A stretch of DNA of 64,000 nt from Comamonas koreensis (GTDB lineage: Bacteria > Pseudomonadota > Gammaproteobacteria > Burkholderiales > Burkholderiaceae_C). Each line of letters starts with the position of its first letter. The first letter of the stretch is position 1. A program made the position numbers and the translations under genes. Under the pieces are notes generated by a model, which worked only from the letters and a program-made list of their open reading frames with translations, had not been told where the DNA came from and searched no databases. The stretch spans positions 124,001 through 188,000 of the forward strand of contig NZ_JAJNCT010000030.1 of the NCBI RefSeq assembly GCF_021026195.1. Direction: 5' to 3'. Of the stretch, positions 1-8,489 are shown one piece after another.

Positions 1-35
1 GCCAGCAGAGTGCTGGCGCACTGTCGTCTTTTCAT
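1..35 (-). CDS. 5' end of an unidentified protein gene (truncated by window edge)
   Basis: Only the first 11 codons are inside the window, reading MKRRQCASTLL. An AGGAG ribosome-binding site lies about 9 nt upstream of the ATG, which supports a real start. The basic N-terminus followed by small and hydrophobic residues could begin a signal peptide. The gene follows recX on the same strand, about 100 nt away. The product cannot be identified from this fragment. Confidence 0.5.
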   Translation of the reverse strand, partial: MKRRQCASTLL

Positions 36-133
36 GGTTCGATCTCCTGTGGAGACCGACTTTCATTCACCGTCGCCGTGCGTGCTACGCCAGGCTGCAA
101 CTATCAGATATAGCTAAAAGGCATGGCTTTGCG

Positions 134-583
134 CTAAGCCTCGTCCCCGCCCCGCAGCACCTTGCGCACCACATCACCGCCAAAACCCCGGCTGGCCAGA
201 AAGCGCATCTGCCTGGCCCGCTCTTGCGGACTCTCGGGCGGGCTGCCAAAACGGCGTTGCCAGACCTCGCGGGCGCGCTGCAGCTCGGTGCTGCGCAGGC
301 GCTCGCGGGCATCTGCGATCAGCTCGGCATCCACGCCCTTGTGGCGCAGCTCCTGCAGCACCCGGCTGGCGCCATAGCGGGCAGCCTTGGTGTGGATGAC
401 GCTGTCGACAAAGCGCTCGGCGCTCAGAAAGCCCTTGGCTTCGAGTTCGTCGAGGATGGCCGCCAGGTCCTCGCCCTCTTCCACATGGGGCGCGAGCTTG
501 CCCTGCAGCTCGACGCGCGAATGCTCGCGCTGCGCCAGGTAGCGCAGCGCACGGCCTTTGAGGGAGAGTTTGCTAAAAGACAT
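134..583 (-). CDS. recX: Regulatory protein RecX
   Basis: The gene encodes a 149-residue, charged, all-helical protein with the RecX repeat pattern: SLKGRALRYLAQREHSRVEL near the N-terminus, then LEAKGFLSAERF, KAARYGASRVLQELRHKG and RFLASRGFGGDVVRKVL. RecX binds RecA filaments and limits their growth. It lies directly downstream of recA on the same strand, the usual arrangement. A strong hairpin between the two genes probably keeps recX expression low relative to recA. The length is normal for the family. Confidence 0.93.
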   Translation of the reverse strand: MSFSKLSLKGRALRYLAQREHSRVELQGKLAPHVEEGEDLAAILDELEAKGFLSAERFVDSVIHTKAARYGASRVLQELRHKGVDAELIADARERLRSTELQRAREVWQRRFGSPPESPQERARQMRFLASRGFGGDVVRKVLRGGDEA

Positions 584-597
584 GCGTCCTCATTGCT

Positions 598-645
598 ATA
601 AAACAAATAGCTGCTTGCGCACAGCATCTGTGCACAAGCAGCTAT
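598..645 (-). terminator. recA terminator: near-perfect 18-bp hairpin with T-rich tail
   Basis: Positions 607-624 pair with 628-645 around a 3-nt loop with a single mismatch. On the minus strand the stem is followed by TTTGTTTT, so it reads as an intrinsic terminator after recA and before recX. The arm ATAGCTGCTTG resembles a dispersed hairpin repeat I recall from Comamonadaceae genomes, so the terminator may be built from such an element. Confidence 0.75.
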
Positions 646-670
646 CTCAGCGTTCAGGCTTCAGCAGCGA

Positions 671-1747
671 TCAGCCTTCGGTTCCGGTGGCGGCCGGGCC
701 GTCCACCACGCCGTCTTCCGCAGGGCGCAGGCTGATGTTCAGGCTCTCGCGCACCTTGTTCTCGATCTCGATGGCGAGGTCGGGGTTCTCACGCAGGAAC
801 TCACGCGAGTTGTCACGGCCCTGGCCGATCTTCTCGCCGTTGTAGGCGTACCAGGCACCGCTTTTCTCGATGATGCGGGCATTGACGCCCATGTCCAGGA
901 TTTCGCCTTCGCGCGAGATGCCTTCGCCAAACAGAATGTCGAACTCGGCCGTCTTGAACGGAGGCGAGACCTTGTTCTTGACCACCTTGACCTTGGTTTC
1001 GTTGCCGATGGCCTCGTCACCGCGCTTGATGGTGCCGGTACGGCGGATATCGAGGCGCACCGAGGCGTAGAACTTCAGCGCATTGCCGCCGGTGGTGGTT
1101 TCGGGGCTGCCGAACATCACGCCGATCTTCATGCGGATCTGGTTGATGAAGATGACCATGCAGTTGGTCTTCTTGATCGTGCTGGTGAGCTTGCGCAGTG
1201 CCTGGCTCATCAGACGGGCTTGCAGACCGGGCAGCTGGTCACCCATTTCGCCTTCGATTTCAGCCTTGGGGGTCAGGGCCGCGACCGAGTCAACAACGAT
1301 CAGGTCCACTGCGCCGGAGCGCACTAGGCTATCAACGATTTCGAGCGCCTGCTCACCGGTGTCGGGCTGGCTGATCAGGATATCGCCCAGATTCACGCCC
1401 AGTTTTTGGGCATAGCTGGTGTCCAGCGCGTGCTCGGCATCGATAAAGGCGCAGGTGCCGCCCAGCTTTTGCATTTCGGCAATCACCTGCAGGGTCAAGG
1501 TGGTCTTGCCCGAGGATTCAGGGCCGTAGATTTCAACGACGCGGCCGCGTGGCAGGCCACCGACGCCCAGCGCAATGTCCAGGCCCAGCGAGCCGGTCGA
1601 CACCACCTGGATGTCCGAGACGGCCTCGCCTTCGCCGAGCTTCATGATGGTGCCCTTGCCGAACTGCTTTTCGATCTGGGCCAGTGCGGCGGCCAGCGCC
1701 TTGGCTTTTTCGCTGTTGGCTTCGGGCTTGGTTGCGGTGGCGTTCAT
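671..1747 (-). CDS. recA: Recombinase RecA
   Basis: This is the DNA strand-exchange ATPase and co-protease of the SOS response, 358 residues from the chosen start. It has the Walker A motif GPESSGKTT, the hallmark stretches [15 protein letters not shown] and [15 protein letters not shown], and an acidic C-terminus. The ATG at 1747 was chosen because AAGGAG lies 7 nt upstream; an in-frame ATG at 1774 has no ribosome-binding site. A perfect LexA-type box is upstream. The gene is transcribed towards recX and away from a MarR-family gene. Confidence 0.98.
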   Translation of the reverse strand: MNATATKPEANSEKAKALAAALAQIEKQFGKGTIMKLGEGEAVSDIQVVSTGSLGLDIALGVGGLPRGRVVEIYGPESSGKTTLTLQVIAEMQKLGGTCAFIDAEHALDTSYAQKLGVNLGDILISQPDTGEQALEIVDSLVRSGAVDLIVVDSVAALTPKAEIEGEMGDQLPGLQARLMSQALRKLTSTIKKTNCMVIFINQIRMKIGVMFGSPETTTGGNALKFYASVRLDIRRTGTIKRGDEAIGNETKVKVVKNKVSPPFKTAEFDILFGEGISREGEILDMGVNARIIEKSGAWYAYNGEKIGQGRDNSREFLRENPDLAIEIENKVRESLNISLRPAEDGVVDGPAATGTEG

Positions 1748-1795
1748 GGATTTCTCCTTGCGTTTGATGGTCATGTCTTCGATCTGGGGATCCAG

Positions 1796-1811
1796 CTGTT
1801 TGCATATACAG
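1796..1811 (-). promoter_or_regulatory. LexA (SOS) box upstream of recA
   Basis: The sequence CTGTTTGCATATACAG matches the CTGT-N8-ACAG consensus of the proteobacterial LexA operator exactly. It lies about 50 nt upstream of the recA start codon, overlapping the AT-rich stretch expected to contain the -10 element. SOS repression of recA by LexA follows from established knowledge of this motif. Confidence 0.85.
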
Positions 1812-1867
1812 GCTGGATGCTTGAACAGTAGTTTATGGGATGGGTATATTTTATAGAAGCATTTTTT

Positions 1868-1886
1868 TAGTCAGTTTGATTGACTA
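1868..1886. promoter_or_regulatory. Candidate MarR-type operator in the recA/marR divergent region
   Basis: TAGTCAGTTTGATTGACTA is an inverted repeat with 6-bp arms (TAGTCA/TGACTA) separated by 7 nt. The size and symmetry suit a MarR-dimer site. It lies about 50 nt upstream of the MarR-family gene, so autoregulation is the simplest inference. Confidence 0.45.
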
Positions 1887-1937
1887 TATGCACAATAGCG
1901 ACTTCGCCCTTTTTCAGCCCTTGCAGGCCCGTTTGCC

Positions 1938-2426
1938 ATGCCCATTCTTCTGCCCCACTTGCCCGATGACAGCTGGCGCTTGACCCATATGGGCCGCCTG
2001 CTGGGCCACGCAATGCGCCGTTTTGATGCCCGGGTGCTGCAGCTGATGGCCCAGGACGAGGCCGTGCCGCTGGCGCTGTCACACCTGGCCGAGCGCGACC
2101 AGATCAGTGCCGCCCATATCCACATCACGCGCCACCTGTCGCTGGCCGGCGACCGCTTGGTGGACCTGGCCGCGCGCGCCGGTATGAGCAAGCAGGCGAT
2201 GGCTCAGCTGGTGGACCAGTGCGAGGCCTGGAACCTGGTGACCCGTGAGCGCGACCCACGCGATGCCCGCGCCCGCACGGTGCGCTTTACCGAGACCGGT
2301 CTGCTGTGGCTGCAGGCCTTTGAGCGGGCCGTTACCCAGGCGGAGGAGGAGTTCCGCGCCGAAGTGGGCGAGCAGGTCGCCACCGTGGTCAAGCTTGGGC
2401 TGGAGGTCTACGGGGCCGACAGCTGA
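1938..2426 (+). CDS. MarR-family transcriptional regulator
   Basis: A 162-residue winged-helix protein. Helix-turn-helix: the segment around LVDLAARAGMSKQAMAQLVDQ (residues about 75-97) is the recognition helix region. Wing: RERDPRDARARTVRFTETG carries the D-x-R-D/A-R-A wing signature of MarR proteins. The N-terminal and C-terminal helices would form the dimer interface. It is divergent from recA and preceded by a palindrome that may be its own operator. The ligand and targets cannot be read from the sequence. Confidence 0.88.
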   Translation: MPILLPHLPDDSWRLTHMGRLLGHAMRRFDARVLQLMAQDEAVPLALSHLAERDQISAAHIHITRHLSLAGDRLVDLAARAGMSKQAMAQLVDQCEAWNLVTRERDPRDARARTVRFTETGLLWLQAFERAVTQAEEEFRAEVGEQVATVVKLGLEVYGADS

Positions 2427-2454
2427 GCGCTCAAACGGCAGCGCTCGGGCGTGC

Positions 2455-3396
2455 TCAACCGCGCTTGCGCTCGAACTTGTAGAACAGGTTGGGCTCGGAG
2501 ACGATGAAGATATTGCCGCTGTTGTCCACGGCAAGGCCTTCTGGCTGCGGAATGCGATCAGCCAGCCCGGCCATGTCCGCCCACAGTGGCATCACACTGA
2601 GCAGGTCACCGGCACGGCTGTATTCGTACAGCACCGATGCCTCCTCGCCCAGCAGCAGCAGGTTGCCGCTGCGCGGGTCGACCTCGATGGCGGCCAGATC
2701 CGTGCTGGGCATGCCCTCCACCGCCGGCACCTCCCAAGTCGATACTGGCATATCGACCAGGCCGGGCTTGAGTTGGGACAGCGGCGCATCCATCACCAGC
2801 ACCTGCATCGGCCATTTCTCGGTCACGGCCAGCAGTTGCTGGCGCTTGGCATCCCAGCCCAGGCCTTCGAGCGCGAAGTTCTTGATGGCGATGTCGTTCA
2901 GCTGCACATAGGGGCTGTGCTCCAGCGACACCTCGGTCACATCCTTGCCAAACTGCACCCAGTGGATGCGGTTGTTGCGCTCATCGGCAATCGCAAACCA
3001 GTCGCCCTGGATATGGGCAATGCCTTCGGTGTCTCGTGCGCCTTGCAGCGAGGCCACGCGCAGCAGCGCGCCATCGGTCGTCAGCTCGGCAATCTGGGGC
3101 GGCCGGTTGGTCACCGCAAACAAGGTCTTGGTCTCCGGGTTGTAGGCCAGGCCCGAGAGGTTGTCGGCAATGCCGCTGACCACCTTGGCATCAATGCTGG
3201 CCTGGTAGTGCGGCAGATTCGCAGCTGGCGCCGAGCGCGGTGCAGACTGCAATGCGTCGGCATGCCCGGGCATGGCGACGATGTGGTGCCACTGCAGGTA
3301 CAGGGCCGTCAATACCACCATGGCCGTCACCATGACAAAGCGGCGCTGCCGCTGCGACGCCTGCCACCTCACCCGTACCTTGGACCCTGCTTTCAT
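2455..3396 (-). CDS. SdiA-regulated-type beta-propeller protein, membrane-anchored
   Basis: About 313 residues from the ATG at 3396. An N-terminal transmembrane anchor (FVMVTAMVVLTALYL) is followed by a periplasmic domain with repeated strand motifs such as LSGLAYNPETKTLFAVTN, DTEGIAHIQGDWFAIADERNN, DLAAIEVDPRSGNLLLLGEE and QPEGLAVDNSGNIFIVSE. This pattern is typical of the SdiA-regulated (YjiK) family of predicted propellers. The biochemical role of the family is not established. A TTG-initiated extension to 3531 is possible but lacks a ribosome-binding site. The gene converges on the MarR gene. Confidence 0.8.
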   Translation of the reverse strand: MKAGSKVRVRWQASQRQRRFVMVTAMVVLTALYLQWHHIVAMPGHADALQSAPRSAPAANLPHYQASIDAKVVSGIADNLSGLAYNPETKTLFAVTNRPPQIAELTTDGALLRVASLQGARDTEGIAHIQGDWFAIADERNNRIHWVQFGKDVTEVSLEHSPYVQLNDIAIKNFALEGLGWDAKRQQLLAVTEKWPMQVLVMDAPLSQLKPGLVDMPVSTWEVPAVEGMPSTDLAAIEVDPRSGNLLLLGEEASVLYEYSRAGDLLSVMPLWADMAGLADRIPQPEGLAVDNSGNIFIVSEPNLFYKFERKRG

Positions 3397-3674
3397 CACC
3401 ACCTGCTGTTGAAAAGTCGCCTCCAGCCACGGACCCGGTGCCCGCGCGCTCTGGGCACGACGAGGCGTTATCCTACGTGAGGCATGCTTCGGATGGATGA
3501 CGGTTTGGCCGGTTTTACGTCTCTGCAACAAAAAAGCAGGCAGCGATTGTCGCGCATCACGGGCCTCACAACGCGCTTCTTTGGTCTATGCTATTGACAC
3601 CATCAGGCGCCACAGCCTGACCTAGAATCAGCAACAGCGCACGTATCACCAATACAACATCGATAGGAGACCCC

Positions 3675-4361
3675 ATGCGTATATTGATTGCCGAAGACGA
3701 CCAAGTGCTGGCCGATGGCCTGCTGCGCAGTCTCCGCAACTCCGGCGCCGTGGTCGATCATGTCTCCAGCGGCACCGAAGCCGATGCCGCGTTGATGGCC
3801 AACAACGCGTTTGACCTGCTGATCCTGGACCTGGGCCTGCCTCGCATGCATGGGCTGGAAGTGCTGAAAAAGCTGCGCGCCCGGGGCTCGGCTATTCCGG
3901 TGCTGATCCTCACCGCCGCCGAGAGCGTGGATGACCGGGTGCAGGGCCTCGATCTGGGTGCCGACGATTACATGGCCAAGCCCTTTGCGCTGTCCGAGCT
4001 CGAAGCCCGCGTGCGGGCCCTCACGCGCCGGGGCGTGGGCATGAGCACCAGCCTGATCCAGCACGGTCCGCTGGCCTACGACCAGGCCGGCCGCGTGGCC
4101 ACCTTCGACGGCCGCATGCTGGAGCTGTCGGCCCGCGAGCTGGGCCTGCTGGAAGTGCTGCTGCAGCGCTCGGGGCGCCTGGTCAGCAAGGACCAGCTGG
4201 TCGAGCGCCTCTGCGAATGGGGCGAAGAGGTCAGCACCAATGCGATCGAGGTCTATATCCACCGCCTGCGCAAGAAGATCGAAAAGGGCCCCATCCGCAT
4301 AGCCACGGTGCGCGGCCTGGGTTATTGCCTGGAGAAGATCCACCCGCCTGCAGCCCACTGA
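3675..4361 (+). CDS. OmpR/TctD-family response regulator
   Basis: A 228-residue response regulator. The receiver domain (residues 1-115) has the acidic pocket E7-D8-D9, the phosphoacceptor D52 in ILDLGLP, T80 and K102 in AKPF. The C-terminal winged helix (about 125-222) contains ELSARELGLLEVLL and the recognition helix NAIEVYIHRLRKKIE. It is followed 63 nt downstream by its cognate histidine kinase. Closest in style to TctD/QseB regulators. The ATG is preceded by GGAGA. Confidence 0.93.
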   Translation: MRILIAEDDQVLADGLLRSLRNSGAVVDHVSSGTEADAALMANNAFDLLILDLGLPRMHGLEVLKKLRARGSAIPVLILTAAESVDDRVQGLDLGADDYMAKPFALSELEARVRALTRRGVGMSTSLIQHGPLAYDQAGRVATFDGRMLELSARELGLLEVLLQRSGRLVSKDQLVERLCEWGEEVSTNAIEVYIHRLRKKIEKGPIRIATVRGLGYCLEKIHPPAAH

Positions 4362-4424
4362 TCACCACCCATCCGGCGACAGCGGGGCGATGGCCGCCCC
4401 CGGCCCATTCACACAAGGACAGCC

Positions 4425-5879
4425 TTGGCCCTGTTTCGCAGCGAGCAGCGATCTTTGTTCGGAGAGATCCTTGACTGGATGCTCACGCCGCTGCTGCTTT
4501 TGTGGCCGGTATCGCTGGCACTGACCTGGCTGGTGGCCCAGGACCTGGCCAACAAGCCTTTCGACCGCGCGCTGGAGTACAACGCCCATGCGCTGGCGCA
4601 GCTGGTGGGCGTGCAGGGCGGCAAAACCTATTTCAACCTGCCCCAGCCGGCCAGCGAGATCCTGCGTGCCGACGATGCCGACACGGTGTATTACCAGGTC
4701 ACCACGCCAGCGGGCATGTTTCTCTCGGGCGAATCGGCGCTGCCCATGCCCTCCAAGGATCTGGAGCGCAGCATCGGCACAGTCCAGCTGCGCGATGGCG
4801 AGCTGCGCGGCATGGATGTGCGCATCGCCTGGATCTGGGTGCAGCTGTCGCTGCCCGAGCCCAATCTGGCGCTGATCCAGGTCGCGGAGACGCGCGAGAA
4901 GCGCAGCGTGCTGGCGACAGAAATCATCAAGGGTGTCATGCTGCCGCAGTTCGTCATCCTGCCGCTGGCGGTGCTGCTGGTCTGGCTGGCGCTGGCACGC
5001 GGCATCAAGCCGCTGCATCTTCTGGAAGAGCGCATCCGCGCACGCAAGTCCGAAGACCTCTCGCCCATCCACCACAAGGATGTGCCATTGGAGGTGGTGC
5101 CCCTGGTCGACTCGGTCAATGGCTTGCTGGAACGCCTCAACGATTCGCTGGCCACGCAGAAGCGCTTTCTCGCCGATGCGGCGCACCAGCTCAAAACCCC
5201 GCTGGCGGGCCTGCGCATGCAGGCCGAGATGGCCCAGCGCGCCGATGCCAAGGAGGACGACCTCAAGCTGTCCCTGCAGCAGATTGGCCGCTCGAGCATG
5301 CGCGCCACCCACACCGTCAACCAGCTGCTGTCCCTGGCCCGCGCCGAAGGGCCCAGTGCGCTGCTGCAGCGCACGCCCTGCAACCTGGCCGAGATTGTGC
5401 TCGACGCCATGCATGACGGCATTGACCGGGCGCTCGCCAAGCACATCGACATGGGATACGACGGCATGCAGGCCGATGAGCGCGAGGTCTGGGTCAACGG
5501 CAATGCCACCTTGCTGGGCGAGCTGGTGCGCAACCTGCTGGACAACGCGATCAACTACACGCCCTCCAGCGCCAGCGCGCCGGGCATCATCAATGTGCGC
5601 CTGATGGCCGACCCCTTTGGCCATGTGATCGTGCTGCAGGTGGAGAACTCCGGCCCCGGCATCCCCGAAGAAGAGCGCGAACGTATTTTTCAACCCTTCT
5701 ACCGGGTGCTGGGCAGCGAGGTCGATGGCTCAGGCCTGGGCCTGCCCATCGTGCAGGAAATCGCGCGCCAGCATGGCGCGACGGTGGGCCTGGAAGATGC
5801 CCACCCGCGCCAGGCCCAGCGCGGCGTGGTGTTCAGCGTCTGCTTTCCGACCACCTTGGCTCCCCAGCCGCAGATCTGA
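4425..5879 (+). CDS. Sensor histidine kinase, TctE-like
   Basis: A 484-residue membrane kinase. It has two transmembrane segments (about 21-38 and 170-192) flanking a periplasmic domain of about 130 residues that resembles the N-terminal sensor domain of TctE-type kinases. A HAMP-like linker follows, then the H-box KRFLADAAHQLKTPLAG with H254 as the phosphorylation site, an N-box ELVRNLLDNAINY and glycine-rich loops GPGIPEEER and GSGLGLPIV. The start is TTG at 4425, supported by AAGGAC just upstream; no in-frame ATG fits. In the same operon as the response regulator. No tricarboxylate transporter is adjacent, so the ligand is unknown. Confidence 0.9.
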   Translation: MALFRSEQRSLFGEILDWMLTPLLLLWPVSLALTWLVAQDLANKPFDRALEYNAHALAQLVGVQGGKTYFNLPQPASEILRADDADTVYYQVTTPAGMFLSGESALPMPSKDLERSIGTVQLRDGELRGMDVRIAWIWVQLSLPEPNLALIQVAETREKRSVLATEIIKGVMLPQFVILPLAVLLVWLALARGIKPLHLLEERIRARKSEDLSPIHHKDVPLEVVPLVDSVNGLLERLNDSLATQKRFLADAAHQLKTPLAGLRMQAEMAQRADAKEDDLKLSLQQIGRSSMRATHTVNQLLSLARAEGPSALLQRTPCNLAEIVLDAMHDGIDRALAKHIDMGYDGMQADEREVWVNGNATLLGELVRNLLDNAINYTPSSASAPGIINVRLMADPFGHVIVLQVENSGPGIPEEERERIFQPFYRVLGSEVDGSGLGLPIVQEIARQHGATVGLEDAHPRQAQRGVVFSVCFPTTLAPQPQI

Positions 5880-5903
5880 GCCGTCTGATCCAAACAGCCC
5901 GGC

Positions 5904-6722
5904 TCAGGAGCAGCTGCGCAGGTCCTTGCCGTCCATCACATGCCAGCTCTGCACACGCTTCTTGGTGGCTGCATCCAGCTTGGGCAGTCGCACGGTGTAG
6001 CTGACGGTCTCGGGACGCTCGACCACCACCTTGGCGCCGCTCACGCCTTTCCTGCCGATAGTGGCCAAATGGCGCTCGGCGGCCTCCTCGCTGGAAAAGC
6101 GCCCCAGCGAGATGCCCGGCTCCAGGCTCGCGATGCGGGCACGGTCGGTGCTGATGTCGAGCGCACGCAGCTCGTCACGGCGCGTGTCCAGCGCTTCCTG
6201 GCTGCTGAACTTGCCGACATAGACCATCCAGCGGCCGGCGCTGGTGCTGCTGTCCAGGCGCCAGCTGCCCTCTGGCAACTTGGCCAGTTGCAAGCGCAGC
6301 GCTTCGATCTGCTTGGCATCAAAGCTGCCAGCGACCAGGCATTCTTTTTTCTCGGGCTTTTCAGGCTTGTCTGCCGGCTTGTCAGCGGGCTTGTCCGCCG
6401 CCTTGGCCGCCAGTTTGTCGGCCTCGGCAGCTGCCGTTTTGTCTGCGCTGTCGGCAGCTGGCTCCACTGCGGCAACAGGTTCGGATACGGGTGCGGCCAC
6501 TGGCGCCAGTGCAGGCTCGGCCGTCACCGTGCGCGCCTGCTCCTGGGCCTGCCTGGCCTCTTGCGGGGTCAGAATGCGCAGCGCATCGGGCTTGACCTGC
6601 TGCTGCACCCGCTCGGGCTCGGAGGGGTCTTCCGGGCCCCAGCCCAGGCTGCGCAGCATGCCTTGCGAGAACGCGTAGTAGCCGGCGTTGGCCAGCAGCA
6701 GCACGATGGCAAAACGAATCAT
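5904..6722 (-). CDS. SPOR-domain inner-membrane protein
   Basis: A 272-residue bitopic protein. A single N-terminal transmembrane helix (about 1-18) leads into a long Ala/Pro/Lys/Asp-rich linker with KPADKPADKPADKP repeats. The C-terminal portion holds SPOR-like halves (RWMVYVGKFSSQEAL and ISLGRFSSEEAAERHLATI). SPOR domains bind denuded peptidoglycan, often at the division site. The gene is the last of an operon after the SET gene and birA, about 40 nt after birA. The two short repeats may represent one divergent SPOR fold. Confidence 0.75.
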   Translation of the reverse strand: MIRFAIVLLLANAGYYAFSQGMLRSLGWGPEDPSEPERVQQQVKPDALRILTPQEARQAQEQARTVTAEPALAPVAAPVSEPVAAVEPAADSADKTAAAEADKLAAKAADKPADKPADKPEKPEKKECLVAGSFDAKQIEALRLQLAKLPEGSWRLDSSTSAGRWMVYVGKFSSQEALDTRRDELRALDISTDRARIASLEPGISLGRFSSEEAAERHLATIGRKGVSGAKVVVERPETVSYTVRLPKLDAATKKRVQSWHVMDGKDLRSCS

Positions 6723-6762
6723 CTCCGCTCCTGTCTCTTCATTCTCTGGTCCTGCAGCGCGC

Positions 6763-7614
6763 TCAAGCCGCGCCGGCCTTGGGCCGCACGCTGACTTCCG
6801 AGCTGGTCACATCCACCACACCCGCAGCGGTCTGCACGCGCAACGCGCCATCGGCGCCTACACCCATGGCCAGGCCGGCCGTACCGTCACTCAGGCCTAC
6901 CTCGCGGCAAGCCAGCGCATCGCGCTGCGCATAGGCCGCTTGCAGCGGCGCAAAGCCCTGCTGCGCAAAGGCTTGGATGGCGGCCACCAGCGGCGGCACC
7001 ACGGCCTGCAGCGCCTGTGGCGCGTCCCAGCGGCTGTCAAGCATCTGCAGGCTGCCGGGAATGGTCGACAGGCCTTCGGCCTGCGGGGCCCGAACATTGA
7101 TGCCGATGCCAATCACCACATAGCGCTCGGCCTGCTGCTGGCCATCGCCCGCATGCGTGCGGGCCGAGACAAAGCTGGCGGTCTCGACCAGGATGCCGGC
7201 CAGCTTGTGGTCGCCGGTCAGCCAGAGGTCATTGGGCCATTTGAGGCCAATCGTCGGGGTGCTGGAGCCAGCCTCAGGCAGCTGCGGCTGCAGGCTTTGC
7301 GCCACCGACACCCCAACGGCCAGCGACAGGCCCGACCAGTCGGCCGGCGCCAGCGGCAGGCCCAGCGACATCAGCAGCGAGTCACCGGCCTCGCTGCGCC
7401 AGGGCTTGCCCATGCGGCCCCGCCCTGCGGTCTGTTGCTCAGCCACCAGCAAGATGGGTTCTTGCCGGCCGGCCCGGGCGCGGCGCATCAGCTCGGTATT
7501 GGTCGAGTCGATGCTGGGCAGCACCTCGATCGTGAAGCCCGGCAACTGCGGCTCCACCGCTTCCCAGATCGCTTCTGCCGGCCAGCGGATGGGCGTGTTC
7601 TGTGTGTCGCTCAT
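6763..7614 (-). CDS. birA: Biotin--[acetyl-CoA-carboxylase] ligase
   Basis: This enzyme activates biotin to biotinyl-AMP and attaches it to the carboxylase carrier protein. The 283-residue protein has the catalytic signature EQQTAGRGRMGKPW, the early SIDSTNTELMRRA motif and the substrate-binding LKWPNDLWL. It lacks an N-terminal DNA-binding domain, so it is a group I (non-regulatory) ligase. Its start overlaps the stop of the SET gene by 4 nt, which indicates translational coupling. The next gene encodes the SPOR protein. Confidence 0.93.
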   Translation of the reverse strand: MSDTQNTPIRWPAEAIWEAVEPQLPGFTIEVLPSIDSTNTELMRRARAGRQEPILLVAEQQTAGRGRMGKPWRSEAGDSLLMSLGLPLAPADWSGLSLAVGVSVAQSLQPQLPEAGSSTPTIGLKWPNDLWLTGDHKLAGILVETASFVSARTHAGDGQQQAERYVVIGIGINVRAPQAEGLSTIPGSLQMLDSRWDAPQALQAVVPPLVAAIQAFAQQGFAPLQAAYAQRDALACREVGLSDGTAGLAMGVGADGALRVQTAAGVVDVTSSEVSVRPKAGAA

Positions 7615-8327
7615 GCGCCCGCCTTGGCCATCTTCTGGCCCTTGGTCTTCTTGTCGGCCTTGGCTTTCTGGTCGCTCTTTTTCTTGTCCTTGGCTTTTTT
7701 GTTGCCCAGTGCCTTGTCTGCGGCCTTGGCCTTGTTCTTTTCCGCCTTGGCAGGTTTAGCGGGCTTTGCGCCATCGGCAGCGGCCGCCTTGGCCTTGCGC
7801 TTTTTGGGCAGCACCGGCTCGGGCAAGTCCGAGGCGGGTACCTTGGGCTTCCAGCCGCGCTTGGGTGCCAGCATCGTGCCCCGGCATTCGGCCGCACCGC
7901 AGTGGCAGGCGTAGTCGGCCTTGAGCTTGGCGGTGTAGCGCTCTTCGATGATCAGGCCGTAGTCATAGCCCAGCTCCTCGCCAGCGCTGATGTTGCGCAG
8001 CGCGCTGATGAAGATGCGGTCATCCACCTCTTCGGCAAAGCAGTTCGGGTCGCAGCTGTGGTTGATCCAGCGGGCCGAGTTGCCGCCGTCACCGCCGTCG
8101 ATGACGCGGTCGCCATCGATCTGGAAAAAGAAGGTGTGGTTGGGGTGGTCCGGGTCGTGCGGGTGGCGGCGCTGGCTTTCTTCGTAGCTGATGACCTTGC
8201 CCGCATATTCGACAATGACTTCGCCTTCTGCGATATCCTGCAACGCAAAAACGCCCCTGCCGTGCACGCCCGAACGCCGTACCTGGATACGACGACCTGT
8301 TGAAAAATGGGGAACATGGTTCGGCAT
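7611..8327 (-). CDS. SET-domain protein lysine methyltransferase with histone-like tail
   Basis: A 238-residue protein. Residues about 10-150 form a SET domain: RRSGVHGRGVFALQDI at the start, the pseudoknot motif NHSCDPNC (89-96), GEELGYDYG (116-124) and a post-SET CHCGAAECRG with three cysteines (141, 143, 148). All key SAM/lysine-channel residues appear present. From about residue 155 the protein becomes a Lys/Ala/Pro tail like histone H1. SET proteins methylate lysines; the target here is unknown. It starts an operon with birA and is divergent from topB. Confidence 0.88.
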   Translation of the reverse strand: MPNHVPHFSTGRRIQVRRSGVHGRGVFALQDIAEGEVIVEYAGKVISYEESQRRHPHDPDHPNHTFFFQIDGDRVIDGGDGGNSARWINHSCDPNCFAEEVDDRIFISALRNISAGEELGYDYGLIIEERYTAKLKADYACHCGAAECRGTMLAPKRGWKPKVPASDLPEPVLPKKRKAKAAAADGAKPAKPAKAEKNKAKAADKALGNKKAKDKKKSDQKAKADKKTKGQKMAKAGA

Positions 8328-8355
8328 GGGATTTTTTCTGCTACTTTAAAAATAA

Positions 8356-8410
8356 GCACATGCGCATGTGCGCACACGTACACATGCAGGCGCCCGCGCA
8401 CATGCGCGTA
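8356..8410. promoter_or_regulatory. Z-DNA-prone alternating purine/pyrimidine tracts in the SET/topB divergent promoter
   Basis: Positions 8356-8388 are a 33-nt uninterrupted alternation of purine and pyrimidine, beginning with the perfect palindrome GCACATGCGCATGTGC (8356-8371). A second alternating run of 16 nt covers 8395-8410. Such tracts flip to Z-DNA under negative supercoiling. The location, upstream of a topoisomerase gene, suggests supercoil-sensitive regulation, but this is inference. Confidence 0.6.
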
Positions 8411-8489
8411 AAGCGTGCATTGTAAGAGCGTGCTCAAAGCGCCAGCAACCCACAGTGTTGGCAGACCCCAGTTTGATGAGAGTGAACCC

